Positions 48,290 through 58,450 of a stretch of DNA of 64,000 bases are shown here, one piece after another. A program made the position numbers and the translations under genes. The DNA lies in contig NC_079205.1 in the NCBI RefSeq assembly GCF_026745355.1, forward strand, positions 46,307,558 through 46,371,557, read 5' to 3'. A model generated the notes under the pieces. The model searched no databases. It was not told the origin of the DNA and saw only the letters and a program-made list of their open reading frames with translations. Each line of letters starts with the position of its first letter. Within the stretch, counting starts at the first letter, position 1. This DNA comes from Beta vulgaris subsp. vulgaris. Its lineage: Eukaryota; Streptophyta; Magnoliopsida; Caryophyllales; Amaranthaceae.

Positions 48290-48685
48290 ATATTAACATC
48301 ATGTTACAAAAACGAAACCCTAAAATGAAACAAATAACTACAAAATTAAGCTTAAAAATCCGAAAAATTACCACTTTAAATCTTCTTGAGATTCAATGGA
48401 GAACTTTCAATCTTGTTCGAGCTTCCATTGAGGACAAATTGCTAGTTTTGAGTGTTGTTCAAGCTTCAATGGAGGACAACAATGTCGATGTTGGTGAAGA
48501 ATTAGGTTTTTTTTTGCACGAAGCAGTGTGGACGTTTTTTGGGATTTAACTATGTTTTTTGGGAATAATAAAACCCAAGTACCCAATAAATGACAACATT
48601 TAAATTAAAATATCCAATGGCTGATATTTATTCTCATATAATTAGTTTTTCTCACATGGCTATGGTATTATCACATGAGCCCAAA

Positions 48686-48690
<5 letters not shown>
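48290..48690 (-). repeat. Terminal module of the capture family, inverted copy
   Basis: Reversed, it reads agatttgggctcatgtgata at its edge, then atgtgagaa blocks, later gctcgaacaagatt, gttctccattg and tttaaagtggtaatttttcg. The same order of strings occurs on + at 58590-59010. The two copies face each other across 9.9 kb. Confidence 0.8.

Positions 48691-48763
<73 letters not shown>
48691..48763. repeat. (TA)n microsatellite
   Basis: Pure TA between the terminal module and the Helitron 3' end. Confidence 0.95.
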
Positions 48764-48767
<4 letters not shown>

Positions 48768-49135
48768 CTTTTTGTGCATGCGATGTGTGCGCTGATATTT
48801 TTATGGATAACTATTACTAAATAGTAAACAAACAGATTATGAATGTTAATATCTAAGTTTACCTCCATTTTGTGAATAAGATTCTTTGAAATACTTACAA
48901 ATAGTATTTAAAAACAATTTAATAAATAAGTATAAGTAATGAAATTGCATTTCTAACTACTTCTTTTGTTGACTGTAACTAATTTTCTTGAAAATCCATG
49001 CACACTCATCAGCCCAATCTACTTCAAATATGTAATCAACAGTGTGGAACTAATTAATCTCCATAGTCTTACTTGGTGGATGTAAAGACCATGAGTATTC
49101 TTTGAAACCGAAAACTTTCATAACTTTGTTGAAAA

Positions 49136-50980
49136 CTATTGCTCTTCCATTGGGATGCAATTAATAGAGAGATTAGTTTTTAGTTGCAAAACGATATGAA
49201 AAAGACATGTTTGGAACACTTGACAAACATGTCGAAGTAGTGACTTGATTTCAGTCGGAGTACACCGCAACATGTGCTGAGTTAGGTCATTCATTAATGT
49301 TACTCCCATTCCACCACTCTTGTCAGCAATAATGAGTCGAAGCATTAATCTGTTAAGGGGAAAACACAATCAATAACATTTGTAAATATTTGTAATATAT
49401 TTAGATAATGTTGTAAAGTTTATACCTTGGGATAGTTGCAACATTTACTATATTGCACCGTACACATCTAGGGATCGTTTGAGTGTGATGATTTTTCTTA
49501 GACAGCGGTTACATGCTTCGTAAATGATGTCATCAGCTTGTGACTCAATACACCTCACATGAGCGACTAATCAACCATAATGAACCATCATAGAAAACAA
49601 CAAATATACGTTATTTGTTTTTGTTGTATAATTCCACTAATAAACAAATTGAAAAGGTTTGTAGTTATTTACACTCTTTATAGTAGGTAATTTAGATATC
49701 CGAGTACGAATGGTATTATAAACTTCAATTAGCCGCAACCCGTTTTTGTGCCAGTTTCTCCGTGTCATACCTAAATCAGCAATATGTGAGAATCAATTTG
49801 CTATACATATTAATGGTGCGAAGAATTTTTTTTAGTTTAGCTGATTGGTATGGAATTGAATGTTGCATACCATGCACATAATAAAGTTATACATTTGTTC
49901 TATGTATTAAGTATATTTTGCTGTAATAGCCTGTTGTAAGATATACCCCTGTTCACACAAATGATTCCAAGAATTAATCATGTTCAGCCGTATACATACA
50001 TAAAATTAAAAAGAAACATCTTTGTTGTATGAAAAGGGACATTATTTGTACCGTGGTAATTTTTCACATGAAGCCCACATGCAACAACAATCGAATGTTG
50101 TTTACCATAATCAAATGGTCCATCTTCGAAGACATGAACATAATCATTCTAAATCGTTAATTTGATAATGATCCACCTAGGAAGAATAAAGTTGTGTAAC
50201 CGTTACAAAAAATAATACACCATAATATTCAATTGTGATATTAAATACAGAACGTGCACTTACGTGTTATCCATTATTGCAACATCTCTTTTAAAAGAGT
50301 TGCTTCCAACCGGTTGAATCGGTGATACATCAAGGAGTACTCCAATGACATTTGAGAAACGTTCACCATGCATTAAATATGTGTTTTTGTAGTGACAACA
50401 TGTATATGATTGGAAATAAATATACTTTGCCGAATAATACATGACATCATATATGAGATAAGGGCACTCTCTTGTAATAAAAAACGGGCATTGAAAGGTC
50501 ATCTTGATCTTCAATAATGACATAAGATGCATCCGTAAAAAAAAAAATTGTGAACATTGTCATTTGTGTAATCAGTAGACAAAATCTGTACAGATTGGAA
50601 CACATAGATGTAGCCTGCTTGAAATCTCCAAAGAAATCTCTCAATATGAGGGGGATAATGTAGTGCATTGTATGCCATCACCCTATAAAGGCAATAATGA
50701 TAATAAAATATTATGGGTGTAATAATGAGAAGCAAATTTGACATTATAATAAGAGTAATTTAAAAGATTTACCTCACTATCCACAAAAAAGCATTTTCCA
50801 AATTTGTTTGCTAGCTCCACAATGTGTGAAGGTGAAAATATCGAAATTATGAACCAATCGTGCTCGCACATCATGTTTTCGTACTCCGCAAGGAAACAAA
50901 TGGCCAAAGGGTGTACAATGATATTCTATCTTAACAATTATAACAATTACATGCAAACATATACAAAACATCACTTTCAA
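49136..50980 (-). pseudogene. RPA70-like gene of the Helitron (broken)
   Basis: Autonomous plant Helitrons often carry a replication protein A-like single-strand DNA-binding protein. Here the OB-fold parts read DWFIISIFSPSH (50900-50777 region), RFSNVIGVLLDVSPIQPVG and RDVAIMDN (50345-50260). The C-terminal zinc ribbon and OB-fold appear as YEACNRCLRKI (about 49540-49500) and GGMGVTLMNDLTQHMLRC (49320-49250). The pieces are separated by intron-like gaps and frame breaks. Order and orientation after the helicase tail support the assignment. Confidence 0.68.
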
Positions 50981-51177
50981 TTAATACTATTAAATCTAAA
51001 AATTTGCATAATTTATAACCATGTATAAACTACATACTATCACAAAGTATAATTCATAACATTTATTAAATTTCATGAAAATTGGTACTAAGAAATATTT
51101 AAAAATAAGATACATTATGTAGAAAGTAACAAGACTTCCTTATAGACAATATTTTTTGTGAACACTACTTCCTTTCC

Positions 51178-51450
51178 TCAAATCTTTCCATTATCGACTG
51201 CAATCTGTGTCGAGTTCTCTGATATTCCACGCGAAAGTGCAACATACAACTGCCCGTGGCTAAATACATGATCAGGAATATATATCCCAACATGTGGGAT
51301 GGTTTGCCCTTGAGACTTATTTATAGTTAAACCAAAACTCAACTTTACAGGAAATTGCTTTCTGACCATCTCAAAAGATAACCTAATATCTTCAGCAATT
51401 TTCAACGGAATTCTTGGCAAAAAGACCCTGTTTTCCCTTACATGTCGTGT
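51178..51450 (-). pseudogene. Helitron helicase, C-terminal tail
   Basis: Reads HVRENRVFLPRIPLKIAEDI, VRKQFPVKLSFGLTINKSQG, then QTIPHVGIYIPDHVFSHGQL and YVALSRG. This is the end of the PIF1-like superfamily 1 helicase of Helitrons, including motif V/VI (TINKSQGQT and VALSRG). A one-base shift near 51420 separates the first part. Upstream the homology stops abruptly at about 51450-51470, so the helicase is truncated and inactive. Confidence 0.9.
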
Positions 51451-51574
51451 CTTTGTCTTCTACACATTGAGTTTTTAGATTGTGAAAAGTCATTTGCAGC
51501 GCATGGTCATCATGCTTATGAGTAGAATATCCAAGTGGAGTAATAGGTTCAATATCCTTGGAATCGCTATGCAA

Positions 51575-52465
51575 CTAACTTGTTCCATCCGCGCTCCATA
51601 TCTGAATACTTAACACTGATAATGTGAGATTTAGGTCCTGGTTTTTAATGGTTTCACTCAGGTATAATGCTTGTCTTTTTTCTCCATCTATCAAGTTGAT
51701 GCGATTTCTCTTCTTCTGTTGGATTATTCTCTTTTGAGAATGAGGGTGTTTTGTCCTAATTGTAAATTTCTTTTTTGGTCTTGGCATTACAGAATAACAA
51801 AGTTTTACCTTGTTCAGTTTGTTTTAATGTGTGAAAGTGTCTTATCAATGTTTTCACGGTTTGGGAACATATCATGGCAGTGCGTAATCCCTTGTGGCAT
51901 TTAGTGTGGAAGGTCGATCTGCTCCTTTGATATGATGTATAGTGCAGGACTCTATGCTGAAACTCTAACTATTAGGGCCCTGTTACTTTAGGCAAGGGTA
52001 CATATGTCTCTGTATTGGTACAAGGTCATATCCAAGTGTAGATACTTAGGGCTCAGTACGAAGAGGACATAGTGTAAAGTTTGACATTGGGTGGGGACAT
52101 GGCATGAAACATAATCTAGACAAAAAAAAAAAGGCTTTTTGGATGTGGTGCTAACATCTCAAATGCATATATACATACTTTAACTGACCCATTTGTTAGT
52201 TCTTGTTAAAATTCTGATCATTACCCTGTTGTAAGCATATATATTATACTTTCTACTTTCCTCTTCCTCTCTTTTTACTCTTTTTTCTATATAGGAATTT
52301 GTGGTACAACGGGGTGGATGTAATATGTTGAGTAAGGAGAGTCAATCTTCGTAAGACTATTCAACATGGAAGGCGATCGTACAGTTGATGGAAAGGAAGG
52401 GATGGACTGAAACTTGGACTCGTGCTGTTGTGAATCAATAATGAAGTGAAGAAATACCTTTTTCA
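51575..52465. other. No gene seen
   Basis: No family recognised. Short frames such as 51575-51787 (basic, low similarity to anything I know) are left uncalled. Confidence 0.45.
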
Positions 52466-52469
52466 TTAG

Positions 52470-53425
52470 GTTGTGTTTGAGAACATGTATTTCATTTCAA
52501 TTCTAGAATTGCAAATCCCCATAATCAATTCCAAATGATCTTTCTAGGAAAATTAGGAATTTTAAATGCATAATATCAAATGCACTTGTTGTTTGAAGAC
52601 TCGTTGAGATTTGAATTCTAAATTTAAAATATTACAACCTTTATTTCACCAATATGCAAATCTAATAGTAATATCATCAATCTTCTAATACATCTACTAA
52701 CAATAACCAACATAAATTCAGTTTTACATATGGAAAAAAATGGTGGCAGAAGGAAGAGGGAAAAAGGAATGAACACCATTCTTCTCTCTCTTTAAGTTTC
52801 ATTATAGTGATAATTTCTCTCTGATCATCCTCGAATTTCGCAACCTACCATCAAGAAAAAAATTAAAAAATCTACAGAACTCAAACCTAAATGTTTTGTC
52901 ACTTACTTGAGGCAACACTTCTTCTCTATGTGAACAACTATTTATGCAAATTGACTCTCGTGCAAGCCGTGAACATGTTTGTAGAGTTATTTTATATGTG
53001 AACAGGTTCATAGATTAATGTCATCTGTGTAATTGTCAGGGTTACTATCATCTTCAACAATGAATGAAAGGTGGCGTTAATGGCGAAGATTAGGGTTTGA
53101 GAGGATTGGAGTGAAATGAGCCGACAAGGTTATCACTTTCCAGTTGTGGGTTGGAGAATTTTTGACTCCAAAAATCCAAAAGGAATGGTGAAAACTGTGT
53201 TGATTTGCAGAGGAATGGTGGGAGGGAGAGGAGGGGGAGTGATTGAGAGTAGAAGAGATTTTGGATTTGAAATGACGTATTTTTCGGTTAGATTTGAAAT
53301 TCTCCAACTTGTACTTATTTCTTATGAGCCTTGGATTTAGGCCAAATGCAATTCCAAATTCTTAGATAATCCAAACAAGTGATTTGGCCCATTTCCTAAA
53401 TTTGAAATGAAATACCATAATCCAA
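52470..53425. mobile_element. PIF/Harbinger-like MITE, about 955 bp
   Basis: The left end (gttgtgttt...tatttcatttcaattct) and the reversed right end (ggcctgtttgg...tatttcatttcaaattt) form imperfect inverted repeats with the GGCCTGTTTGG string common in Harbinger/Tourist MITEs. TTA stands at both flanks. No transposase. Exact ends are uncertain. Confidence 0.5.
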
Positions 53426-53429
53426 ACAG

Positions 53430-54276
53430 GCCATTAGTTTGTTTAGCATGCTCGTAATCGTAGTTGAAACTTTCAAATTTTCTTGTAATATAATTAACTC
53501 TGTTACTCTGTTAGGTGCAGTATTTTTGAGCATGAAGAAGAAATAGCTTGGTGCACCATTGGGAGTGGGGAGGTATAATATGTAAATGTGTAGTGCTATT
53601 TTGAGTTTCTTTGAAGTTCTTCAATTCAATATAGCCTATAGGCAAGGTTAAAATAGATCAAAATTTTGAAAGTGAATTTGCTTTGTGAATTGAATATCAA
53701 AATGTGTAAGCTATTATAAATGGAAATGAGGATTAAAAGATCGAGAAAGCTTACGTATATTATGTGGATCATATTTGTGAATAAGTTTCTTTAATATAAG
53801 ATCGTAACTTGATTATAAAGAATGAAATACCTAGTACTAATTAGATCTCCATTTCGAGTTGTTCCATTGTATATGTGTACTAAAGTTTAGCATATTTGTA
53901 AATGTTTAAAATTCTCATTATTAAAATGATAAAATACTGCAATGGCATTGTACAACAACCACCATCCAAGTCCCCTCGATCCAATTCTACTCCTAGCTCG
54001 GAGAGATCCATGTCAAACCTAGTGATTTTATACTCTTGTTGATGAAGTTCTAACCAGTTTTAGTCTTGATAAAAATGAGAATTAATTTCGGATCTAGGGG
54101 TTAGATGGAAAACTAATCCAGATATGAAAAATTAAAGTATATATTGAAGGATAAAAATGTTTGTAGTACAAGGATTCTTAAGGAAAGTCAAACTCATTAG
54201 CTCATAATAGCGCATTCGTTTTATCTCTTTACTAATACGAAAATAAAGAAAATATGTCAAAGAATCCATAGAATTT
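53430..54276. other. No gene seen
   Basis: AT-rich. No CACTA terminus was found that would mark the left end of CACTA 3. Confidence 0.45.
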
Positions 54277-55080
54277 ATGCATTTTGTGAAACATCCGGCC
54301 GATGCTCGTGAGTGGAAAGGTATCAATCGTTTGCATAAGACCTTTGGTGGCGAGGATAGAAATTTGAGGCTTGGCCTATGTACGGATGGGATGAACCCAT
54401 TTGGCAATGTTAGTTCTCAACATAGTACATGGCTGGTTCTTCTAGTTATATACAACTTGCTTCCTTGGTTGTGCATGAAACGCAAGTACATCATGTTGTC
54501 GATCCTTATTTCAGGGCCAAAACAGCCTGGAAACGACATAAATGTCTACCTCCAACCACTTGTTGATGATTTTAGAAAAATGTGGGATGAAGGAGTTTCT
54601 GTGTATGATTCACATGCTGATGAGGTTTTCACATTGCGTGCCATGCTTTTATACACTCTTAATGACTTTCCTGCTTATGGGAACTTATCCAGGTACAAGT
54701 AGAACAAAGGGAAGAAAGCATGCCCGATTTGCATCGACGACACAGAATCTAAATACATTTCCACTTGTCACAAAGAAGTTTATATACGGACCCGAAGGTT
54801 CCTTCGACGCGACCATCCTTATCGTAATAAGAAGAAGGCATTCGATGGAATAGTTGGGGAAGGGGTTACTCGTAGGCCATTGACTGGCGTTGAGGTTTTT
54901 TATCAGGTCAAGGGTATTGAAACGATATTCGGCAAAGGAGCGGGTGATGGTGGTAAGGGACTTTGGAAAAAGGAGTCTATTATGTGGAAACTTCCATATT
55001 GGAAGGATCTAGAGGTTAGACATTGTCTCGACGTCATGACATAGAGAAAAATGTATGTGACGCATTTCTAGGGACACTTA
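54277..55080 (+). pseudogene. TNP2-type CACTA transposase (Transposase_21), truncated and shifted
   Basis: 54277-54702 is open and carries the core TNP2 string ADAREWKG, FGGEDRNLRLGLCTDGMNPF and ISGPKQPGNDINVYLQPLVD. TNP2 is the CACTA enzyme that cuts and joins the transposon ends. After a TAG at 54700 the protein continues in a second frame (54703-55070), which includes a CPICIDDTE zinc-type motif and LKDLEVRHCLDVM-like blocks near 55000-55045. The N-terminal part of TNP2 is missing. The TAG and two shifts are recent-looking lesions in otherwise well kept sequence. Confidence 0.88.
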
Positions 55081-55117
55081 TGAATATATTCCACATAAGA
55101 TAAAGGATAACAAAGGA

Positions 55118-55540
55118 GTGCGACTGTACCTGGAAATTGAGGGCCTTCGACCAGAGCTATGGGATCAAAATAGGGACACTAAGAAAAGAAAGAAAAAAGA
55201 GAAAGTGTCTGGCAAAGGAAAAGGAAATGAAAAAAAAGAGGAAATTCAAGAAGGGCCGGCTGATGATAGGAACTATTTGCCTCCGGCTTGCTACACTCTA
55301 TCTAGAGCTGAGAAACGGCTTTTTTACGAGTCTCTATACAACATTAAGGCTCCATCAGGGTACTCATCGAACATGAAAAGATTTGTTACCTTAGACGGTC
55401 AGTTGAAGCTATCAAGTATGAAGTCTCACGATTATCATGTAATGATGCAAGTATTCTTACCGATTGCAATTCGGGGTATTGCCGAAACGCGTGAGACATA
55501 CCATAACAGAGTTGTGTTCTTTTTTCAATACTATATGTAG
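55118..55540 (+). pseudogene. TNP2 C-terminal continuation
   Basis: Basic lysine-rich linker (KKRKKKEKVSGKGKG), then NYLPPACYTLSRAEKRLFYE and GYSSNMKRFVTLDG, LKLSSMKSHDYHVMMQVFLP. This is the standard stretch after the TNP2 core that leads into DUF4218 in plant CACTA proteins. A TAG at 55538-55540 ends the frame. The next open segment continues the homology. Confidence 0.82.
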
Positions 55541-55582
55541 CAAAACGTTACAACGTCGAAGCTTGATGCTCTCCAGGCTGGC

Positions 55583-56092
55583 GTGATAGAGACTTTGTGC
55601 AAGTTTGAGATGTATTTCCCACCTGCTATCTTCGACATTATGGTCCATTTGGTTATACATCTAGTTCGAGAGATTAAGCTATGTGGTCTGGTGTTTTTAA
55701 GGTGGTGTTATCCATTTGAGAGACATATGGGCTCTTTAAAAGATAAAGTAAGGAATCCAGCACAACCAGAAGGAAGTATTATTCAGGGGATTGTGAGTGA
55801 AGAGGTCGGTAATTTTGTGGCCGAGTTCTTAAGTAATGTTGATCCTAGTGGACTTCCTACATCTCGACACGAGGGCAGACTCGAGGGTAAAGGTACACTT
55901 GGCTCCAAAATGATTGTACCTTCTGTTGAAATGCGGATACAAGCACACTTATATGTATTGCAGCATATGGTACAGGTCCATCCCAACTTGGATGAACATA
56001 TGGAGGAGTTGCGTGATCATAATCCTGGAAAACGGGCTAAAGCATTGATGCAGTTACATAATAAGACGTTTATTTATTGGTTTCATAACTAG
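55583..56092 (+). pseudogene. DUF4218 segment of CACTA transposase
   Basis: Reads CKFEMYFPPAIFDIMVHLVI, then RWCYPFERHMGSLKDKVRNP and EGSIIQGIVSEEVGNFVAEF, the conserved DUF4218 signature. 169 residues without interruption. Function of the domain is unknown, but it is fixed in TNP2 proteins. Confidence 0.9.
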
Positions 56093-56095
56093 TTA

Positions 56096-56737
56096 ATGCG
56101 TAAAGTAGATTCCACTATTTCAGAAACTCTTAAGTGGCTAGCATTTGGTCCTCGAGAAGCTGTGCACTCCTATGAGGGTTATGATGTTAATGGATATACG
56201 TTTTGGATAGATCGTCAAGATGAAAAATTGAGATCTTTGCAGAATAGTGGCGTTTCAGTGGAGGCATCATCTACACAGTATGCAAGTGCCAAAGACAAGT
56301 CTCCTATTGATGCCACATTGATATACTATGGGCGGGTTCAAGATATTTGGGAGCTTAACTACTCTGGTTTCACGGTCTGCTTATTCCGATGCAAGTGGGT
56401 TGATTATAACCGGCGCTACATAAGAAGATATGACCCTTGTGGATTTACTCTTGTAGACCTGGGTCGGTTACGTGAAAGTGAAGAGTCATTCGTGCTTGCA
56501 TCACATGTTAAGCAAGTATTCTATGTAACTGACCCTTCTGATAAGAAGTGGTCATGTGTTGTGCCGGGAAAAAGAAGTATACTTGGAGTTGGTGATGTTG
56601 AGGATGAGGAGGAGTATGATTCTTTGAAGACACCCCGCCTTTCATCATTCCCCGACGCCAATGTCACTGATGTGGAGTTAGCAACAAATTACATGCGTGC
56701 GGATCATGGGATAAGGATAATGGTTGAAACTTCATAG
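56096..56737 (+). pseudogene. DUF4216 segment of CACTA transposase
   Basis: Starts one codon after the DUF4218 frame stop (TAG at 56090-56092). A GYDVNGYTFWIDRQDEK block is followed by YYGRVQDIWELNYSG, LFRCKWVDYNRR and LASHVKQVFYVTDPSDKKW, the DUF4216 pattern. The tail is acidic (VEDEEEYD). In-frame continuity with the upstream segment suggests a single ancestral ORF broken by one stop. Confidence 0.9.
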
Positions 56738-56799
56738 GAAGGTGGCAAAAGGCTCGACTTTTCAATTTCAAATTCCGGATTTTGGCTTTTGAAGGTAAC

Positions 56800-57540
56800 T
56801 CGCTTTAATTTCTCACTTTTAGTTTCATGTAATGGCATGTTTAGTTCTTATTAGGATCACTATATGTATTGCAATCAACTAAACTAGCTTCACATGTATT
56901 GAAACCCACTTTGGGTAAGTGCATGTCATTTTGGGCCGATTTCGGCTTTTCATGTTCCAATTCTTTATTTTCTCACTTTTAGCAGCATGTAATGGCATGT
57001 TTAGTTCTTATTAGGATCACTATATGTATTGCAATCAACTAAACTAGCTTCACATATATTGAAACCCACTTTGGGTAAGTGAATGTCATTTTGGGCAGAT
57101 TTCGGCTTTTCATGTTCCAATTCTTTATTTTCTCACTTTTAGCCTCATGTAATGGCATGTTTAGTTCTTATTAGGATCACTATATGTATTGCAATCAACT
57201 AAACTAGCTTCAAATGTATTGAAACCCACTTTGGGTAAGTGGATGTCATTTTGGGCCGATTTCGGCTTTTCATGTTCCAATTCTTTATTTTCTCACTTTT
57301 AGCCTCATGTAATGGCATGTTTAGTTCTTATTAGGATCACTATATGTATTGAAATCAACTAAACTAGCTTCAAATGTATTGAAACCCACTTTGGGTAAGT
57401 GGATGTCATTTTGGGTCGATTTCGGCTTTTTCATGTTCCAATTCTTTAATTTCTCAATTTTAGCCGCATGTAATGGCATGTTTAGTTCTTATTAGGATCA
57501 CTAAATATGTAAGAAACCTATTTGGGTACATGAAACTCGT
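56800..57540 (+). repeat. 160 bp tandem repeat, about 4.5 units
   Basis: Units repeat at 56951, 57111, 57271 and 57432 (start of ttccaattctttattttctc). Each contains gaaacccactttgggtaagt and gggccgatttcggcttttca. It lies just after the TNP2 gene, possibly in an intron or 3' region. Confidence 0.92.
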
Positions 57541-57559
57541 TATAGCCTATTTCTAGTTT

Positions 57560-58033
57560 TAAGCGGGGGTGGGGGACTATGCAAGGGGGTGGGAGCAGTG
57601 CAGGGGGAGTGCGGGGGGGAAGGGGGTAGTGTGCACAGGGGGTGGGGGAGTGCAGGGGGGTGTGCAGTGCAGGGGTGCAGGGGGGGGGCAGTGCAGGGGG
57701 TGTGCAGTGCATGGGTGCAGAGGGAGAGCAGTGTAGGGGGCATGGGGTGTGCAGTGTAGGGGGACAGGAGGAGGGCAGTGCAGGGGGGCAGGGGTGTAAA
57801 GGGGGAAAGGGGGTGTGCAGTGCAGGGGTGCAGGGAAGGGCAGTGCAGGGGGGCAGGGGTACAGGGGCAATGCAGTGCAGGGGGGCAGGGTGTATGCAGT
57901 GCAGGGGTGCAAAGGGAGGGCAGTGCGGTTCAGGGGGCAAGGGGTGTGCAGTGCAGGGGTGCAGGGGGGCAGGGGGAGGGGCAGTGCAGTCCAGGGTGTG
58001 TATGCGCGGGGGGGGGGGGGGGGGGGGGGGGGG
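57560..58033 (+). repeat. G-rich minisatellite ending in a run of 26 G
   Basis: Repeats of gtgcagtgcaggggtgcagg and gggggcagtgcaggg, then an uninterrupted poly-G at 58008-58033. Multiple G-runs make G-quadruplex formation likely. Long frames on either strand are artefacts. Confidence 0.92.
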
Positions 58034-58051
58034 CTTCTTTGTCTTCATTCA

Positions 58052-58450
58052 CCAATCAGAACCCAAATTGGGTTTTTCTTGTTGGGGACTGCATGATTGA
58101 TTTACCCTGATTGATGCATAATTCTTCGAATAGACTGCATGATTGAAACAACCTTAGATAGAACACCTTGCTCTTCAGATGAGAAAAGATCCATCCGTTT
58201 TCAGGTAGCAGTAAATGCCACACTAGTCGAATCATAATTTAGTCCTCCATGTTGCTTCGGGGGCCGATTCATCCTACTTTTCCACTCACCATAGTTCGAA
58301 GAGCCCCAGCCACGACCTCCCTCAGGGCGTTTTTTCTTCCAGCCTGACCCGCCTGGCTGTCCCCATGGTGACTGTGACTCACTCTCATTTACTACATTAG
58401 CCTTTGGAGAGTCCCAATCAAAACCCAAATTGGGTTTTTCTTGTTGGGGA
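58052..58450. repeat. 37 bp direct repeats flanking the NRPE1 fragment
   Basis: 58052-58088 and 58414-58450 are the same 37 bp (ccaatcaraacccaaattgg, then gtttttcttgttgggga) with one mismatch. The right copy is part of the NRPE1-like frame. The left copy follows a second short repeat (tcaatcatgcagtc on minus, twice). Confidence 0.85.
58101..58450 (-). pseudogene. NRPE1: NRPE1-like fragment: C-terminal region of RNA polymerase V largest subunit
   Basis: The minus-strand frame from about 58450 reads GFDWDSPK, SPWGQPGGSGWKKKRPEGGR, GWGSSNYGEWKSRMNRPPK and ends FTAT plus TGA at 58201. In the same frame the sequence continues MDLFSSEEQGVLSKVVSIMQ and SIRRIMHQSG before a second stop. NRPE1 of plants ends with WG/GW repeats that bind AGO4 (AGO hook), then a TATRQRL..FTSEEQ..IL..V..IMQS(I)RRIM block of the DCL-like domain. 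Both are here in the right order. The TGA stands where the family has Arg. The rest of NRPE1 is absent. It is a fragment, not a gene. Confidence 0.72.

Larger units (their letters stand above)
20546..48690. mobile_element. Gene-capturing transposon-like unit, split by Sirevirus 2
   Basis: The left edge (TGTGAGAATAAATCACAACC near 20580-20605, then attagatca) resembles the reversed right edge (TATGAGAATAAATATCAGCC, then attggata, near 48600-48645). Both edges adjoin TA-rich microsatellites. After removing the Sirevirus insertion (22231-43697) the unit is about 6.7 kb. Repeats of GTACATCACTGATGGCTT occur on both sides of the insertion (21965-22045 and 44410-44490), which supports one continuous unit. 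It carries exon fragments of host genes (below). Class is unclear: a Pack-MULE-like or Helitron-like capture element are both possible. Boundaries are approximate. Confidence 0.5.
48764..51470 (-). mobile_element. Helitron remnant, 3' part of an autonomous element
   Basis: On minus: tail of the Rep/helicase (51450-51178), RPA-like gene (about 50980-49136), and a 3' end ...GCTAA followed by T (CTRR rule, A^T site) with a decayed hairpin (gcgcacac-atc-gcatgcac) about 10 nt before. It lies beside the TA repeat. The 5' part including the Rep nuclease and most of the helicase is missing. Confidence 0.7.
54277..58033 (+). mobile_element. CACTA element 3 (TNP2 region), ends not found
   Basis: TNP2 transposase pieces, DUF4218- and DUF4216-like segments, a roughly 160 bp tandem array and a G-rich minisatellite in one orientation. 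The satellites are related to those of CACTA 2, suggesting one family. Neither terminal CACTA repeat is visible nearby, so the element is truncated or its ends lie in decayed sequence. Confidence 0.78.

Noticed and set aside
56800..57540. Regularly spaced repeat resembling a CRISPR array
   Set aside because: Units are contiguous 160 bp copies with no unique spacers, in a plant transposon; it is a tandem satellite.
57518..58110. Several overlapping frames rich in Gly/Gln or Pro/His
   Set aside because: G-rich minisatellite lacks stop codons on either strand; no domain.
58201..58220. CACTA terminus suggested by cacactagtcg
   Set aside because: No matching inverted end, subterminal palindromes or 3 bp duplication; the string is within the NRPE1-like coding frame.
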